The position numbers were made by a program, and so were the translations under genes. The notes below the pieces were generated by a model that was not told where the DNA came from, did no database searches, and worked only from the letters and a program-made list of their open reading frames with translations. DNA of 64,000 nt. It comes from Sphingopyxis sp. CCNWLW2. GTDB taxonomy: Bacteria > Pseudomonadota > Alphaproteobacteria > Sphingomonadales > Sphingomonadaceae. Below, piece by piece: positions 15,730 to 27,000 of the stretch. The first letter of the stretch is position 1; each line of letters opens with the position of its first letter. The DNA is taken from assembly GCF_037095755.1 (NCBI RefSeq), contig NZ_JBAWKJ010000002.1, forward strand, positions 124,001 to 188,000, given 5' to 3'.

Positions 15730-15918
15730 CTATGGAAATGGGTCGCCATCGCTTCGAAGCACAAGCTTGCCCTTTGTGCGGCTGGTCAAATGGAACAGTC
15801 GGCAGCGGTCGCAGCGGTACGTCCGGAGCGGCAATTCAGAGCGCCGAACGGCAGCGAGCGCTTCCTCCTCCGACGGATAGGACCGCTTCTTTTTGCAAAT
15901 GCTGAGCCTGGTGCGCAC
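15730..15918 (-). CDS. Small cysteine/histidine-rich conserved-type protein, putative zinc binding
   Basis: A 62-residue protein from GTG 15918, preceded by AGAGG at suitable spacing. It contains Cys8 (ICKKKRSYPSEEEAL), then YRCDRCRLFHLTSR with a CxxC at 36-39 and a histidine four residues on. The arrangement C...CxxC...H plus a serine/basic tail looks like a compact zinc ribbon; similar tiny proteins (C-x-K-x-x-Y ... Y-x-C-x-x-C-x-x-[WF]-H-L-T) occur in phages and proteobacteria without assigned function. The frame stays open to 16104, but the extra N-terminal part is low-quality. It lies downstream of the TPR-sulfotransferase on the same strand, with 189 bases between them, so co-transcription is possible. 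Confidence 0.65.
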   Translation of the reverse strand: MRTRLSICKKKRSYPSEEEALAAVRRSELPLRTYRCDRCRLFHLTSRTKGKLVLRSDGDPFP

Positions 15919-16107
15919 CTTGCCTCTTCGCCAAAGATTCCTAACGGCTGCCTTGCGCACAAAAGCGACCGAAAGCGACGCGGACGCTCGTTTTGAAGCC
16001 GAACCTCTAGGCAATAGCTCCGCTTCCTTCGCATTTCCAATGTCTGTTATCGAAGTTTGTCGCCCAGAAGCGGACGGTCTGCAAAGCGGCCAAGATCGGT
16101 CCATCCA

Positions 16108-17535
16108 TTATCCCGCCCTGAGCGCGGCTTGTAACGGTCTCAGCCACGGCAGATAGACATGCGATCGGTCTTGCTCGTGATGAATGGGAGTCCGAACCTG
16201 CTGGGCGCTCGGCGTGTAAATGGCTCGCGAATTCTTTTCGGACCTGAGGCAGGAAGGCGAGAAAGGAAGTCGCAGAAAGCCAAGAAGTGTCCGAATTTCC
16301 TGCTCTGCATTCGATACAAGCCGCGCATGATCGAGGCGGTACAAGCTGTCGGGCGCCAGGCCCTGCACCATTTCCATCATCCCAAGATAATGTCGATAAT
16401 ATCGGCCGAGATCTTCCAGCGTGTTCGGAAAGTCGGTGTGGCGGTTGAAATAGGTCGTGTAGGCCGAAAAGCAGCAGGCCAGCGGGGCACGCCGCACGTC
16501 GATAATTCGCGCGCGCGGCAGGATCCGGCGGATGAGTGCGACAAAGCGCCAGTTGGCCGGCATTTTGTCGGTGAAATAGGGGCGATCGGTGCGGCGATAG
16601 CGCCCCGCTCTCGTCAGATAATCCGTCCCGAGTTGCGCTGCTTCGGCGTGCGTCAATGTCTGCAGGCGGCGGACAAAGGCGTCGGGCGAATCGAACGCGC
16701 CGATCGAGGCGGCGACTTCCGACAATGCGAACAATTCGCCGGCGCCCTCGACTTCGGGATGGCTGGCGAGGATTTGTTCGACGAGCGTGGATCCCGAGCG
16801 CGGCATGCCGACGATGAAGATTGCGCTGTCCGCTTGCGGGGAAAGATCGGTCGCTGCCGCGAAAAAGGATGGTTGCAATATATGGTGGGCCTCGACGAAT
16901 GCAGCGAGCCCTGCTCCGTCATGGGGAACGAGCGTGTCGCGGAGGGTGTTGGCTTCGGTGAATTTCTCGAACGACCTCTCGAACGCACCACGCGCGCCGT
17001 GGGCGCGGCCGAGCGCGAAGAGCAGCTGGACCTTGTGATAGGGGTCGCGCACGAAGACGAGGGCCTTCTCCATCGCCGCGATATCGGTGTCGCCAGGCAT
17101 GGCGGACAAAGTGGCGAGCCCGAGCCACGCGGGGCCGAAATCGGGTGCAAGCTCGACCGTCTTGCGAAAGGCGGCCGCGGCCTCGCTCACGTCGCCAACG
17201 GCGGCGAGGTCGCTACCGAAATTGGCCCACAGGAGGGGCACGCCCGGAGCGGCAGCGACCAGCGCCCGGTGGACGTCGAGCGCTTCCGCCGCGCGGCGCT
17301 CGCCGGACAATATGCCGGCCTTTATCGATAGCGGCCAGATTTTCGACGGCTGACGGTCTATCTCGCGGTCGAGATGGGCCAACGCTTCGTCGACACGGCC
17401 GGCGCCGCAGAGGAAGGACGCGAGCGCGGCGTGCGCCTGGGCCGCGTCGGGATGCCCGGCGACTGCCATGCGCAGGACCCGTTCGTCGGGCGGGGAGGCG
17501 GAATCTGCGTTCATCGACGGAATGTGGGTCAACAT
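16108..17535 (-). CDS. TPR-repeat sulfotransferase family protein
   Basis: A 475-residue two-part protein. Residues about 15-215 are tetratricopeptide-type helical repeats (HPDAAQAHAALASFLCGAGR, ALDVHRALVAAAPGVPLLWA, AFRKTVELAPDFGPAWLGLA). Residues about 240-460 are a sulfotransferase domain with the PAPS 5'-phosphosulfate loop GMPRSGSTLVEQILASHP and a later RRAPLACCFSAYTTYF segment resembling the 3'-phosphate motif. It probably transfers sulfate from PAPS to a protein or glycan, with the TPR part choosing the partner. No signal peptide is seen, so it is probably cytoplasmic. It is divergent from the giant autotransporter across 488 bases. Starts ATG 17535 and ATG 17516 are both possible; neither has a good Shine-Dalgarno. 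Confidence 0.88.
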   Translation of the reverse strand: MLTHIPSMNADSASPPDERVLRMAVAGHPDAAQAHAALASFLCGAGRVDEALAHLDREIDRQPSKIWPLSIKAGILSGERRAAEALDVHRALVAAAPGVPLLWANFGSDLAAVGDVSEAAAAFRKTVELAPDFGPAWLGLATLSAMPGDTDIAAMEKALVFVRDPYHKVQLLFALGRAHGARGAFERSFEKFTEANTLRDTLVPHDGAGLAAFVEAHHILQPSFFAAATDLSPQADSAIFIVGMPRSGSTLVEQILASHPEVEGAGELFALSEVAASIGAFDSPDAFVRRLQTLTHAEAAQLGTDYLTRAGRYRRTDRPYFTDKMPANWRFVALIRRILPRARIIDVRRAPLACCFSAYTTYFNRHTDFPNTLEDLGRYYRHYLGMMEMVQGLAPDSLYRLDHARLVSNAEQEIRTLLGFLRLPFSPSCLRSEKNSRAIYTPSAQQVRTPIHHEQDRSHVYLPWLRPLQAALRAG

Positions 17536-18023
17536 CGTGCCGCGTGTCTACAGACGGGCTTGCGGTCTGTGCAAGTTTCCCGGGTCAGGTGAAGGTTCCC
17601 GAAGGGGCGGCCCCGATGTTACCCGAACTTGGTTTTCCGTGTCGATACCGTGACATACGTGCGCCCGGTAACCATTTGATAATAACTCATTCAGTAGTCC
17701 GCGCCTCGCGCCATCTTCCGGTTATGCCGGGAGGCTGGCATTCCGCAGGGACCCGTTCCCGCGTGCGGAAGGCCGGTGGTGGATAGGGCGGGCGTTTGCA
17801 TTGCAGGCGCAAGACACGCCGTAGGAAGGTGGGCTCATTTTTCGCGAGCAGCGCCGCAGCCTTGGGGGGCGTATGATCAGGGCTGGCGTGTTTCTTTCTA
17901 TGCTCTTGCGCCCGATATTGCGGTCGTTGCGTCCCGCCCCGAATGGCCATCGGCCTCCACCACCAGACAATCCATCTTCCGTGACTCTCTCACGAACCCC
18001 GAACCGTGCCCGAAGGAAAAATA
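17536..18023. other. Intergenic region between divergent sulfotransferase and autotransporter genes
   Basis: 488 bases without a credible gene. Small inverted repeats are ACAGAC/GTCTGT (17550-17570) and TTCCGCA/TGCGGAA (17741-17747 with 17764-17770). An AT-rich stretch around 17675-17695 (TTTGATAATAAC) is the most promoter-like segment. The long 5' region before the autotransporter suggests a leader or several regulator sites. No known riboswitch was recognised. Confidence 0.5.
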
Positions 18024-21000
18024 ATGACGATCGACCGCGTGTCCGCCGCCTGCCCGCGCAAAGCTCAACCGCTGTCGCGCCGCCTGTTGTGCGGAGCCTC
18101 GCTCGCGGCGGTGCTCGCGTGCACGCCGCTGTCCGCGCGGGCCGAGGATCGCTATTGGGACGCCAATGGCACCGCGGTCGGTTCGGGCGGCACCGGCACG
18201 TGGAACCTCGCCAACCTCAATTGGAGCCCCAATGGCGACGGTGTCAGCGGTCCTTTCGCCGAGCCGTGGAACAATGGCGATCTCGATAATGCGATCTTTG
18301 GCAGCACCGCGGGGACGGTGACCGTCGGCGTGCCGGTCACGGTCGGCAATATCACCTTCAGTTCGGCCGGCTATGTGCTGAACGGCGGCACGCTGACGCT
18401 GGGCGGGCCGGCGCCCACGATCGCCACCAATTTCAGTAATGGCAATGCTGCGATCAATTCGACGATCGCCGGTTCCTCCGGCCTGATCAAGGCGGGCGGT
18501 GGCGGGTTGGTCCTGAACGGCACCAACAGCTTCACCGGCGGTATCGCGATCAATTCGGGTAGCCTTTATGCGAGCAGTGACGCGGCGCTGGGCGCATTGA
18601 GCAACAACATCGTTACCGCCGCGGGCGTGACGGTTCGATTGTCGATCGGCGGCGCATCGACGAGCCGCGCGGTCGCGATCGGCGACGGCGGAACGCTGAT
18701 TCTCGAGGGAGCCGGTGCCGGTTCGGCGCTGATCTCGGGCAACGGAAACGTCCGCGTCGCGGCGAGCGGCGTGACGATGAGCAACGACCTCAGCTCCTAT
18801 ACCGGACAGACTATCTTCACGGGCTGCAACGGAACCTGCTCGGCGCGCTTCACCTCGCTCCGTAACCTCGGCGAAGCAAGCGCGCTCGGCGCGCCCGTCA
18901 CGGTGGCCGACGGCACGATCATCTATAATCAACAGAGCCAGTATAGCGACAGCCTGATCTATCTCGGCGACGGCGACAGTTCGAACCGCAATTGGGACAT
19001 CAACGGCAATAACGCGGTCATCCGCAACCAGGGCACCGGCACGCTCTCGATCACCGGCAATATCGATGTTTCGGCTGGCGCCACCTTTGTCGCCGACACA
19101 GCCAGCATGGAACTGCTGGGTGTCCTGAGTGGTGGAGCGTACGGTTTCAACGGGGTTGCGGGAAATACGGTCACCCTGGGTAACGCCAACACATTCACCG
19201 GACAGGGGACGGTCGCCGGTCTGGTGAAGGCATCGGTGCTCGCCGACACTGGGAGCGTCAGCTCGCTGGGCGCGGGATCGACCATTGGCCTCAGCATCGG
19301 TGCGCTGAGTTATGTCGGTGCGGGTAGCAGCAGCAACCGTAACTGGGTGGTCCACGGCACGTCGGGAATCCAGAACGACGGAACCGGGGCGCTCGATTTG
19401 AGCGGCAACATGTCGTTCGTTGCGGGCGGTATCGCCGACAGCCTGACGCTCGGCGGCAGCTTTGCCGGCGAGAATCGGCTTTCGGGGGTGATTTCGGGCG
19501 CCGGAAATCTGGTTGCGAACGGCAGCGGCAGCTGGGTCGTCGGCGGTGCCAATAACTTCACGGGCAATGTTACCGTTACATCGGGCACGCTGAAGATGGG
19601 GAACGCCGCGGCCTTCGGGCCCACGAACGGCCTGATCGTCAACGGCGGCACGCTCGACCTCGGCGGCTTCGACCTCGTCGCGCCGTCGCTGACCGGCACG
19701 GGCGGCACGGTCGCACTCGGCGCGCAGACGCTGACCGTCGATGCAAAGACCGCGCAGGTCTTTGGCGGCAGCATCACCGGGACCGGCGGCTTGCGGAAAA
19801 GCGGCGCGGGATCGCTGACGCTGACCGGCACAAATAGCTATACGGGCGCGACAACGATCGGCGGCGGCCGGTTGACGCTCGATTTCTCGGGCGCCGGCGG
19901 CGCGGTCAACGACATTGTTTCGGGATCGTCGCCGCTCGGCCTGTCGGGCGGCACGCTCGAGGTCACGGGCGCAGCGGGCGAGATCAACGGCCAGAGCTTC
20001 AACGGCCTGACGGTCAATGCCGGCAGCAACACTGTTCGCGCCGTCAGTGGCGCGGGCGGCATCGTCAACCTCAATCTGGGTGCGATCACGCGCGCGGGCG
20101 GGCTGGTCAATTTCGTCCTGCCGGCCAGCGGCGCGATCACGACGAGCAACACCGACGGTGTGCTGGGCGGTTGGGCGACGATCAACGGGTCCGACTATGC
20201 CAAGGTGGTAAGCGGGGGCATCATCGCTTTCGACGCCAGCGATTATACGACCAAGGACGACGCCGCGACCTGGGCGAATGGCGATATCATCAGCGATACC
20301 GCGAACGCGGCCGACACGCCCTTCTTTGGGACGGTGACCGGCGATGTTCAACTCGGCGGCCTGCGCTATACCGCCGCCACCGGATCGACCGTCGCGATCG
20401 GCGCCGCCAACACGCTGGGCATCGACGGTACGATCATTGTCGCGCCCAGCACGCTCGCTACCAACCAGAGCATCACCGGCGGCTCGTTGACCGGAAGCAC
20501 GGGCGGCGGGACGCTCGGCGTCCAGCATAATGGCACGGGCATGCTCACGATCGGTTCGACGATCGTCAATAACGGCGGGGCCACGGGTTTTGCCAAGAGC
20601 GGCGGCGGCACCGTCCGCCTGACCGGCACCAACAGCTATACCGGCGGCACCACGCTGAGCGGTGGCCGGCTGGAAGTCACGCAGCTCGCCAACGGCGGCA
20701 CCATGAGCAGCATCGGCGCGTCGAATGCCGATGCGGCGAACCTCGTCATCGAAAGCGGTACGCTTGCCTACACCGGCGGTGTCGATGCCGTCACCGATCG
20801 CGGCATTTCGCTTGTCAACGGCGGTGGCGAGCGTGCGATCCAGGTCGATACGGGGCGGACGGTCGAGTTTTCAGGGTTGGTGACCAGCCCCGACGATGCG
20901 GGGCTGACCAAGACCGGCGGGGGCACACTGGTCCTGTCGAACGCCGCGAACGATTATGTCGGCGTCACGACGATCACCCAGACGGGCGCCGGGTCGAGCA

Positions 21001-24000
21001 CGCTTTCGATCAGCACGCTGTCCGACGGCGGTGTCGCGAGCGGTATCGGCGCGGCGAGCGCCGATTCGGCCAACCTCGTCATTAGCAATGGCGCGCGGCT
21101 GCAATATACCGGTGGCACCGTCGCGATCGACCGCGGCTTTACGCTCGCGGCCGGGCAGGGCGGCATCGATGTCGCCAATGCGGGCACGACGCTGACGGTC
21201 GGCGGCATCGCCACGGGCGCGGGGGCGTTCTTCAAGGACGGCACGGGGACGCTCATCCTCAGCGGCACGAACAGCTATGTCGGCGATACCACCGTCAATG
21301 CCGGCATCCTGCGCGCGGGGTCGGCGCGCGCCTTTGGCGCCGGCGGCCGCTTTATGACGGTGAACAGCGGCGCGACGCTGGATCTGGGCGGGTTCAACAT
21401 CAGTGCTGCGGCGGTCATCGGCGGCGGGCTGATCGATCTTGGCGGGCGGACGCTGACGACGGGCGGCGGCGGCGGCATTTTCACGGGCCGGATTACCGGA
21501 ACCGGCGGCTATACGCGTACTGGCGGTTTCACCCAGACGCTCAGCGGCTGCAACAACGACTATACCGGCGTCACGACGATCGGCGGGACACTTTCGATCG
21601 ATTGCATCGCCAATGGCGGGCAGGTGAGCGGTATCGGCGCTTCCTCGGCGGCCTCGTCCAACCTGGCTTTCGCGAACGGCACGCTCGTCTATACCGGCGC
21701 CAGCGTTTCGACCGATCGCGGCTTCGCGATGACGGGCAACGGCAACCTCAACGTCTTCGACGCCGCGACAACGCTCGAATTTTCGGGCAACATCACCGGC
21801 GCCGGGCAACTCAACAAGGATGGCGCGGGGACGCTGCTGCTGTCCGGGGTAAATAACACGACCGGCAACCTGCGGGTGATAACCGGCACGGTGCGGGCCG
21901 GGTCTACCACCGCCTTGCGGAGCGGCTGGGTATCGCTCGACGACCGTGCTGGCGTCCTGCTCGACCTCGATGGCTATAACAACAATGTCCTCTATTTGAC
22001 GGGCGGCGGCACGGCAGGCGGTAACATCGCCCTCGATGCGGCGACGCTGACGATCACCGACGGCGGCAGCGCTTCAGCCGTTTTCGGCGGTGCAATCTCG
22101 GGCAGCGGCGGTCTGATCAAGAATGGCAACGGCTTCCAGCAGCTGTCGGGCTGCGCGAGCAGCTATGGCGGGACGACCGTCATCAACGGCGGCACGCTCG
22201 CGGTCGACTGCCTCGGGGATGGCGGCGCGAACAGCTCGATCGGTTCGTCCTCTTCGGCGGCGAACAATCTTTTGCTGAGTGGCGGTACGTTGCGATATGT
22301 CGGCACCGGCGGAGCCACGAACCGGCAGTTCACGCTCGGCGCCTCGACCGCGAGCAAGCTCGACGCGTCGGGCACCGGCGCGATCGCCTTCAACCATGCC
22401 GGACCGCTGACCTTTGCGAGCGCGAACACCGCGCAGACGCTGACGCTGGGCGGCACGAGCACGGCGAACAATATCCTCGCCGCGCAGATCACCAACAACG
22501 GCACGGGCGCCACCCGCCTGACCAAGACCGATGCCGGCACCTGGATTCTGACCAATCCAGGCAGCACCTATACGGGCATCACAACGATCAGCGGCGGTGT
22601 CCTCGGCGTCGACAAGCTGGCCGACGGCGGTATCGCGAGCAGCATCGGCGCGTCGTCGGCTGCCGCAGCGAACCTTGTCATCGGCAACGGCTCGACGCTG
22701 CGCTATACCGGTGCGGGCGACAGCACGAACCGCCTGTTCACCCTGTCGCAGGGGGTTACCTTCATCGAATCGTCGGGGACGGGCGCGATCGTCTTCACCG
22801 ACACCGGGCCGGTGACGCTGGCGAACATCAATCAGGCGCGCACGATCGCGCTCGGCGGGACGAACACCGGCAACAATACGCTGGCGGGCTCGATCGGCAA
22901 TGCGGGCACGGGCGTCACCACGCTTGCCAAGAACGATAGTGGCAACTGGGTGCTCACCGGTAATCACAGCTATACGGGATCGACCAACGTCAACGGCGGC
23001 ACGCTGTTCGTCGGCGGCGGCGGTACGACGGGGTCGATCGCCAGCGCGATCGTCAACAATTTCGGCACGCTCGGTTTCAATCGCAGCGACCTCCTGTCCT
23101 ATGGCGGGCAGATCGGCGGCACCGGATCGGTACGTCAGGCGGGGACCGGCACGACGGTCCTGACTGGCACGAACCTCTACACCGGCGGTACGACGATTGA
23201 CGCGGGCACGCTCCAGCTCGGCAACGGCGGCACGACGGGCAGCATCGTCGGCAACGTCGTCGACAATGGTTTGCTCGTGTTCAATCGCTCGAACCTTTAC
23301 ACCTTTGCCGGGACCATCTCGGGCAGCGGGGCGGTGCGGCAAATCGGCAGCGGCACCACGGTGCTGAGCGGTATCAACAGCTACGCCGGCGGCACGTCGA
23401 TTCTTGGCGGCACATTGCAGGTTTCGGCCGACGCGAATCTCGGTGCAGCAGCCGGCGGGCTCGATTTTTCCGGCGGCACGCTGCGCACGACCGCGTCCTT
23501 TGCAAGCGCGCGGAACAGCAGCCTGACCGGGGCCGGGACGATCCTGACCGACACCGGAACGACCTTTTTGCTCAATGGCTTGATTTCAGGGGCGGGCGGC
23601 CTCACCAAGTCGGGCGCGGGCATTCTGACGCTGACCGGCGCCAACAGCTATTCCGGCGCGACGGCCGTGAACGCCGGTACGCTGCTGGTCAACGGCAACC
23701 AGTCGGCGGCGACCGGCCTTTTTACCGTCGCTTCGGGTGCGACGCTGGGCGGTAGCGGAACGATCGGCGGCAGCGTCACTGTGCTGAGCGGCGGTATCCT
23801 TGCGCCGGGCAACAGCCCGGGTACGCTCAATATCAACGGCGACCTGGCGCTGGCCGGCGGTTCGGTCCTGAACTTCGAATTCGGCCAGGCCGATGTCGCG
23901 GGCGGTCCGCTCAACGACCTGATCAATGTCGGCGGCGACCTGACGCTCGACGGCACGCTCAACGTCAATGTGTCGGCCGGCGGCAACTTCGGCGGCGGCC

Positions 24001-27000
24001 TTTATCGCGTGTTCAACTATGGCGGCGCGCTCATCGACAACGGGCTCGCGCTGGGCTCGATGCCGCCCGGCAGCAATGTCACCGTGCAGACGTCGGTCGC
24101 GGGTCAGGTCAATCTGATCAACTCCGACGGCCTGTCCTTGAGCTTCTGGGACGGCGCGGTCGGACCCAAGTTCAACGGCGCGGTCGACGGCGGCAGCGGC
24201 ACCTGGCATTTGGGCGGCGGCGACAATAATTGGACCGGCGCCGATGGCAGCATCAACGCGGCGTTCGCCGACGGCACCTTTGCGATTTTCGCGGGCGCGC
24301 CGGGCACGGTCACGGTCGACAATGGCGGCGGCGCGGTTGCGGCGACGGGAATGCAGTTCGCGGCGGATGGCTATGTGATCGACGGCGCGCCGCTGGCGCT
24401 GGTCGGGCCGGAGTCGCTGATACGCGTCGGCGACGGCACCGCCGCGGGCGCGGGCTTCACCGCGACGATCAGCGCCAGCCTCACCGGCGCATCGCAGCTG
24501 GTCAAGACCGACGCCGGCACGCTCGTGCTGACAGGCGCCAACAGCTACACTGGCGGCACGCTGATCAGCGGGGGCGTGGTTTCGGTCGAGAATGACAGTT
24601 TCCTTGGCAACGCCGCCGGGGCGGTGACGCTCGACGGCGGGACCTTGCGGATGACGGGCGCCAACGCCGCCAGTGTGCACATATATAATCTGGGCACGAA
24701 CGGCGGCGCGATCGACATCGCCAACGCCGCGACCGCCAACGGTGTGCTCAACGCAATGACGGGGAGTGGCGGGCTGACCAAGCTTGGTGCAGGCTCGCTC
24801 GCGCTTGCCGCAGACAACAGCTATACCGGCGGCACGACCATTGCTGCGGGTACATTGCAGATCGGCAGCAACAGCGGCACCACCGGCTCGATCGTGGGCG
24901 ACGTCGTCAACAACGGCCGGTTCGTTATCTTCCGCTCGAACGCTTACACCTATGCTGGCTCGATCACCGGCACCGGCAGCGTTTCCATGACTGGCACCGG
25001 CGTGACCACGCTGACCGGCAACAGCAATTATGGCGGCGGGACGGCCATCAACGGCTTGGGCGGTGAACTGCGTATCGCGGGCGGGGCGAACGTCTTTTCC
25101 GGAGGCAGTACGACGATGGGCCGCTCGACGCTGACTGTCGACGGTGCGAACACAGTCTTCAGCACGACCGCCGTTGGGGGAGGGAATATTCCCTTCGCCG
25201 GCTCGACAATCGTGAACGTGACGGACGGCGGCACGCTCCGAATCAGGGCGAGCGATCTGGATCTGCGCACTGTTAGCGCATCGACCCAGGTCAACATCAC
25301 CGGCGCGAATTCGCTCGCCGACATAGCGGGCGGGATCCGGGGGAGCACGAGCTTCAATGCCCCCTTCAGCCTGACGGTCGGCGCGGGCGGGACGCTGCGC
25401 ACCCGCAGCGTCAGCCAGATCGGTATGGCCAGCAGCACCACCAATCCGATCGCGGTCGCGATCACGGGCGGCGGCTCCAACTGGACTAGCAACGGCTCGC
25501 TGCTGATGACCGCGGGCGATTTCACCGTCGACCAGGGCGGCGCGGCAAGCTTTGCGTCGGCGGTCTTCGGGGCCGCACCGCAGGACGCGAATCTTTTGGT
25601 GTCGGGCGCCGGCTCCAGCTTCGCCACGACCGGCGACCTCGTCATCGGCAGCGGAACCGGCACCGGCGCGCTCACGGTAACCGACGGCGCGCAGGTGACG
25701 GCGGGCGGCGTTCTGACGATTGCCCAGGATGCGGGGTCGAACGGAACCGTCACCATCGGCGACGGCGGCGTGGTCCGGGTCGGCGGTGGAACGCTCGCGA
25801 TGGGACCCGGCAATGCCGTGCTCTATATCGGCGACTTCCAATCGCTTCCGGTGGGCAAGCGCGCGGGCATCCTCGATGCGGCCGAGCTTACCTTCGCAGC
25901 GGCCACCAACATGGTCAATTTCAATCACATCGACAGTGATTATGTCTTTGCAACGCGGATGTCGGGCACGGGCGAGATTATTTCCAGCCGAGGCACGACG
26001 ATCCTGACCGCCGACAATGCCCATTCGGGCCAGACCCATATCAATGGCGGCATGATTATCGTCAACGGCAACCAGTCGGCGGCGACCGGGCGGATCAGCG
26101 TCATGGCGGGCGGTGCGCTGGGTGGCCGCGGTGTGATCGGCGGCGCAGTGGAGGTCTTCGGGCGTATCGCGCCCGGCGATCTCGGCGCGGCGCCCGGAAC
26201 GCTGACGATCAATGGCGACCTCTTCACCTCCTTCAGCGCCAATCTCGATTATAATTTCGGGCAGGCCAACGTCGTCGGCGGCGCGTTCAACGACCTGATC
26301 GAGGTCGGGGGCAATCTGACCCTCGACGGCACGCTCAACGTGACGGTGAGCCCAGGAGGCAGCTTCGATCCGGGCGTCTATCGCGTTATCAACTATGCCG
26401 GAGTGCTGACCAACAACGGGCTGGATGTCGATCCCGCATATTTCGTCCAGACCTCGGTCGCGAACCAGGTCAATCTGGTCAACACCACCGGTCTCACCAT
26501 GCGGTTCTGGGACGGTGTCGCCGGCGCGAAGAACGATGGCGCGATCACGGGCGGCGACGGCCTGTGGCAGGCCAGCGGCGGCAACGACAATTGGACCGAA
26601 TTTGACGGTTCCGCCAACGCGCCCTTTACGGATGAAGCGTTCGCGGTGTTCTCTGGTCAGCCCGGCACGGTAACCGTGAACGCCTCGCTCGGCACCGTGA
26701 CCGCTTCGGGGATGCAGTTCGCAAGCGATGGCTATGTCATCGGCGGCGACCCCATCGTCCTGACCGGGGTGCAATCGGTGATCCGCGTCGGCGACGGCAC
26801 CGCCGCCGGGGCGGGCTATACCGCGACGATCGACAGCATGCTCGCCGGCGCCTCACAGCTGGTGAAGAGCGATCTCGGCACGTTGGTCCTGACCGGCGCC
26901 AACACCTATAGCGGCGGCACCGCGATTAACGCCGGCACGCTCCAGATCTCGGCAGACAGCAACCTCGGCGACCTGGGCGGCGGACTCAGCTTCGACGGCG

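Noticed and set aside
17898..20528. 876-residue minus-strand open frame opposite the autotransporter start
   Set aside because: It is an antisense shadow of the G+C-rich repeats; its composition is Arg/Ala/Asp-rich with no fold, and the opposite strand has a complete autotransporter.
23586..26774. 1062-residue minus-strand open frame
   Set aside because: Same cause: the antisense of Gly/Thr-rich codons lacks stops. No domain and no Shine-Dalgarno were seen.
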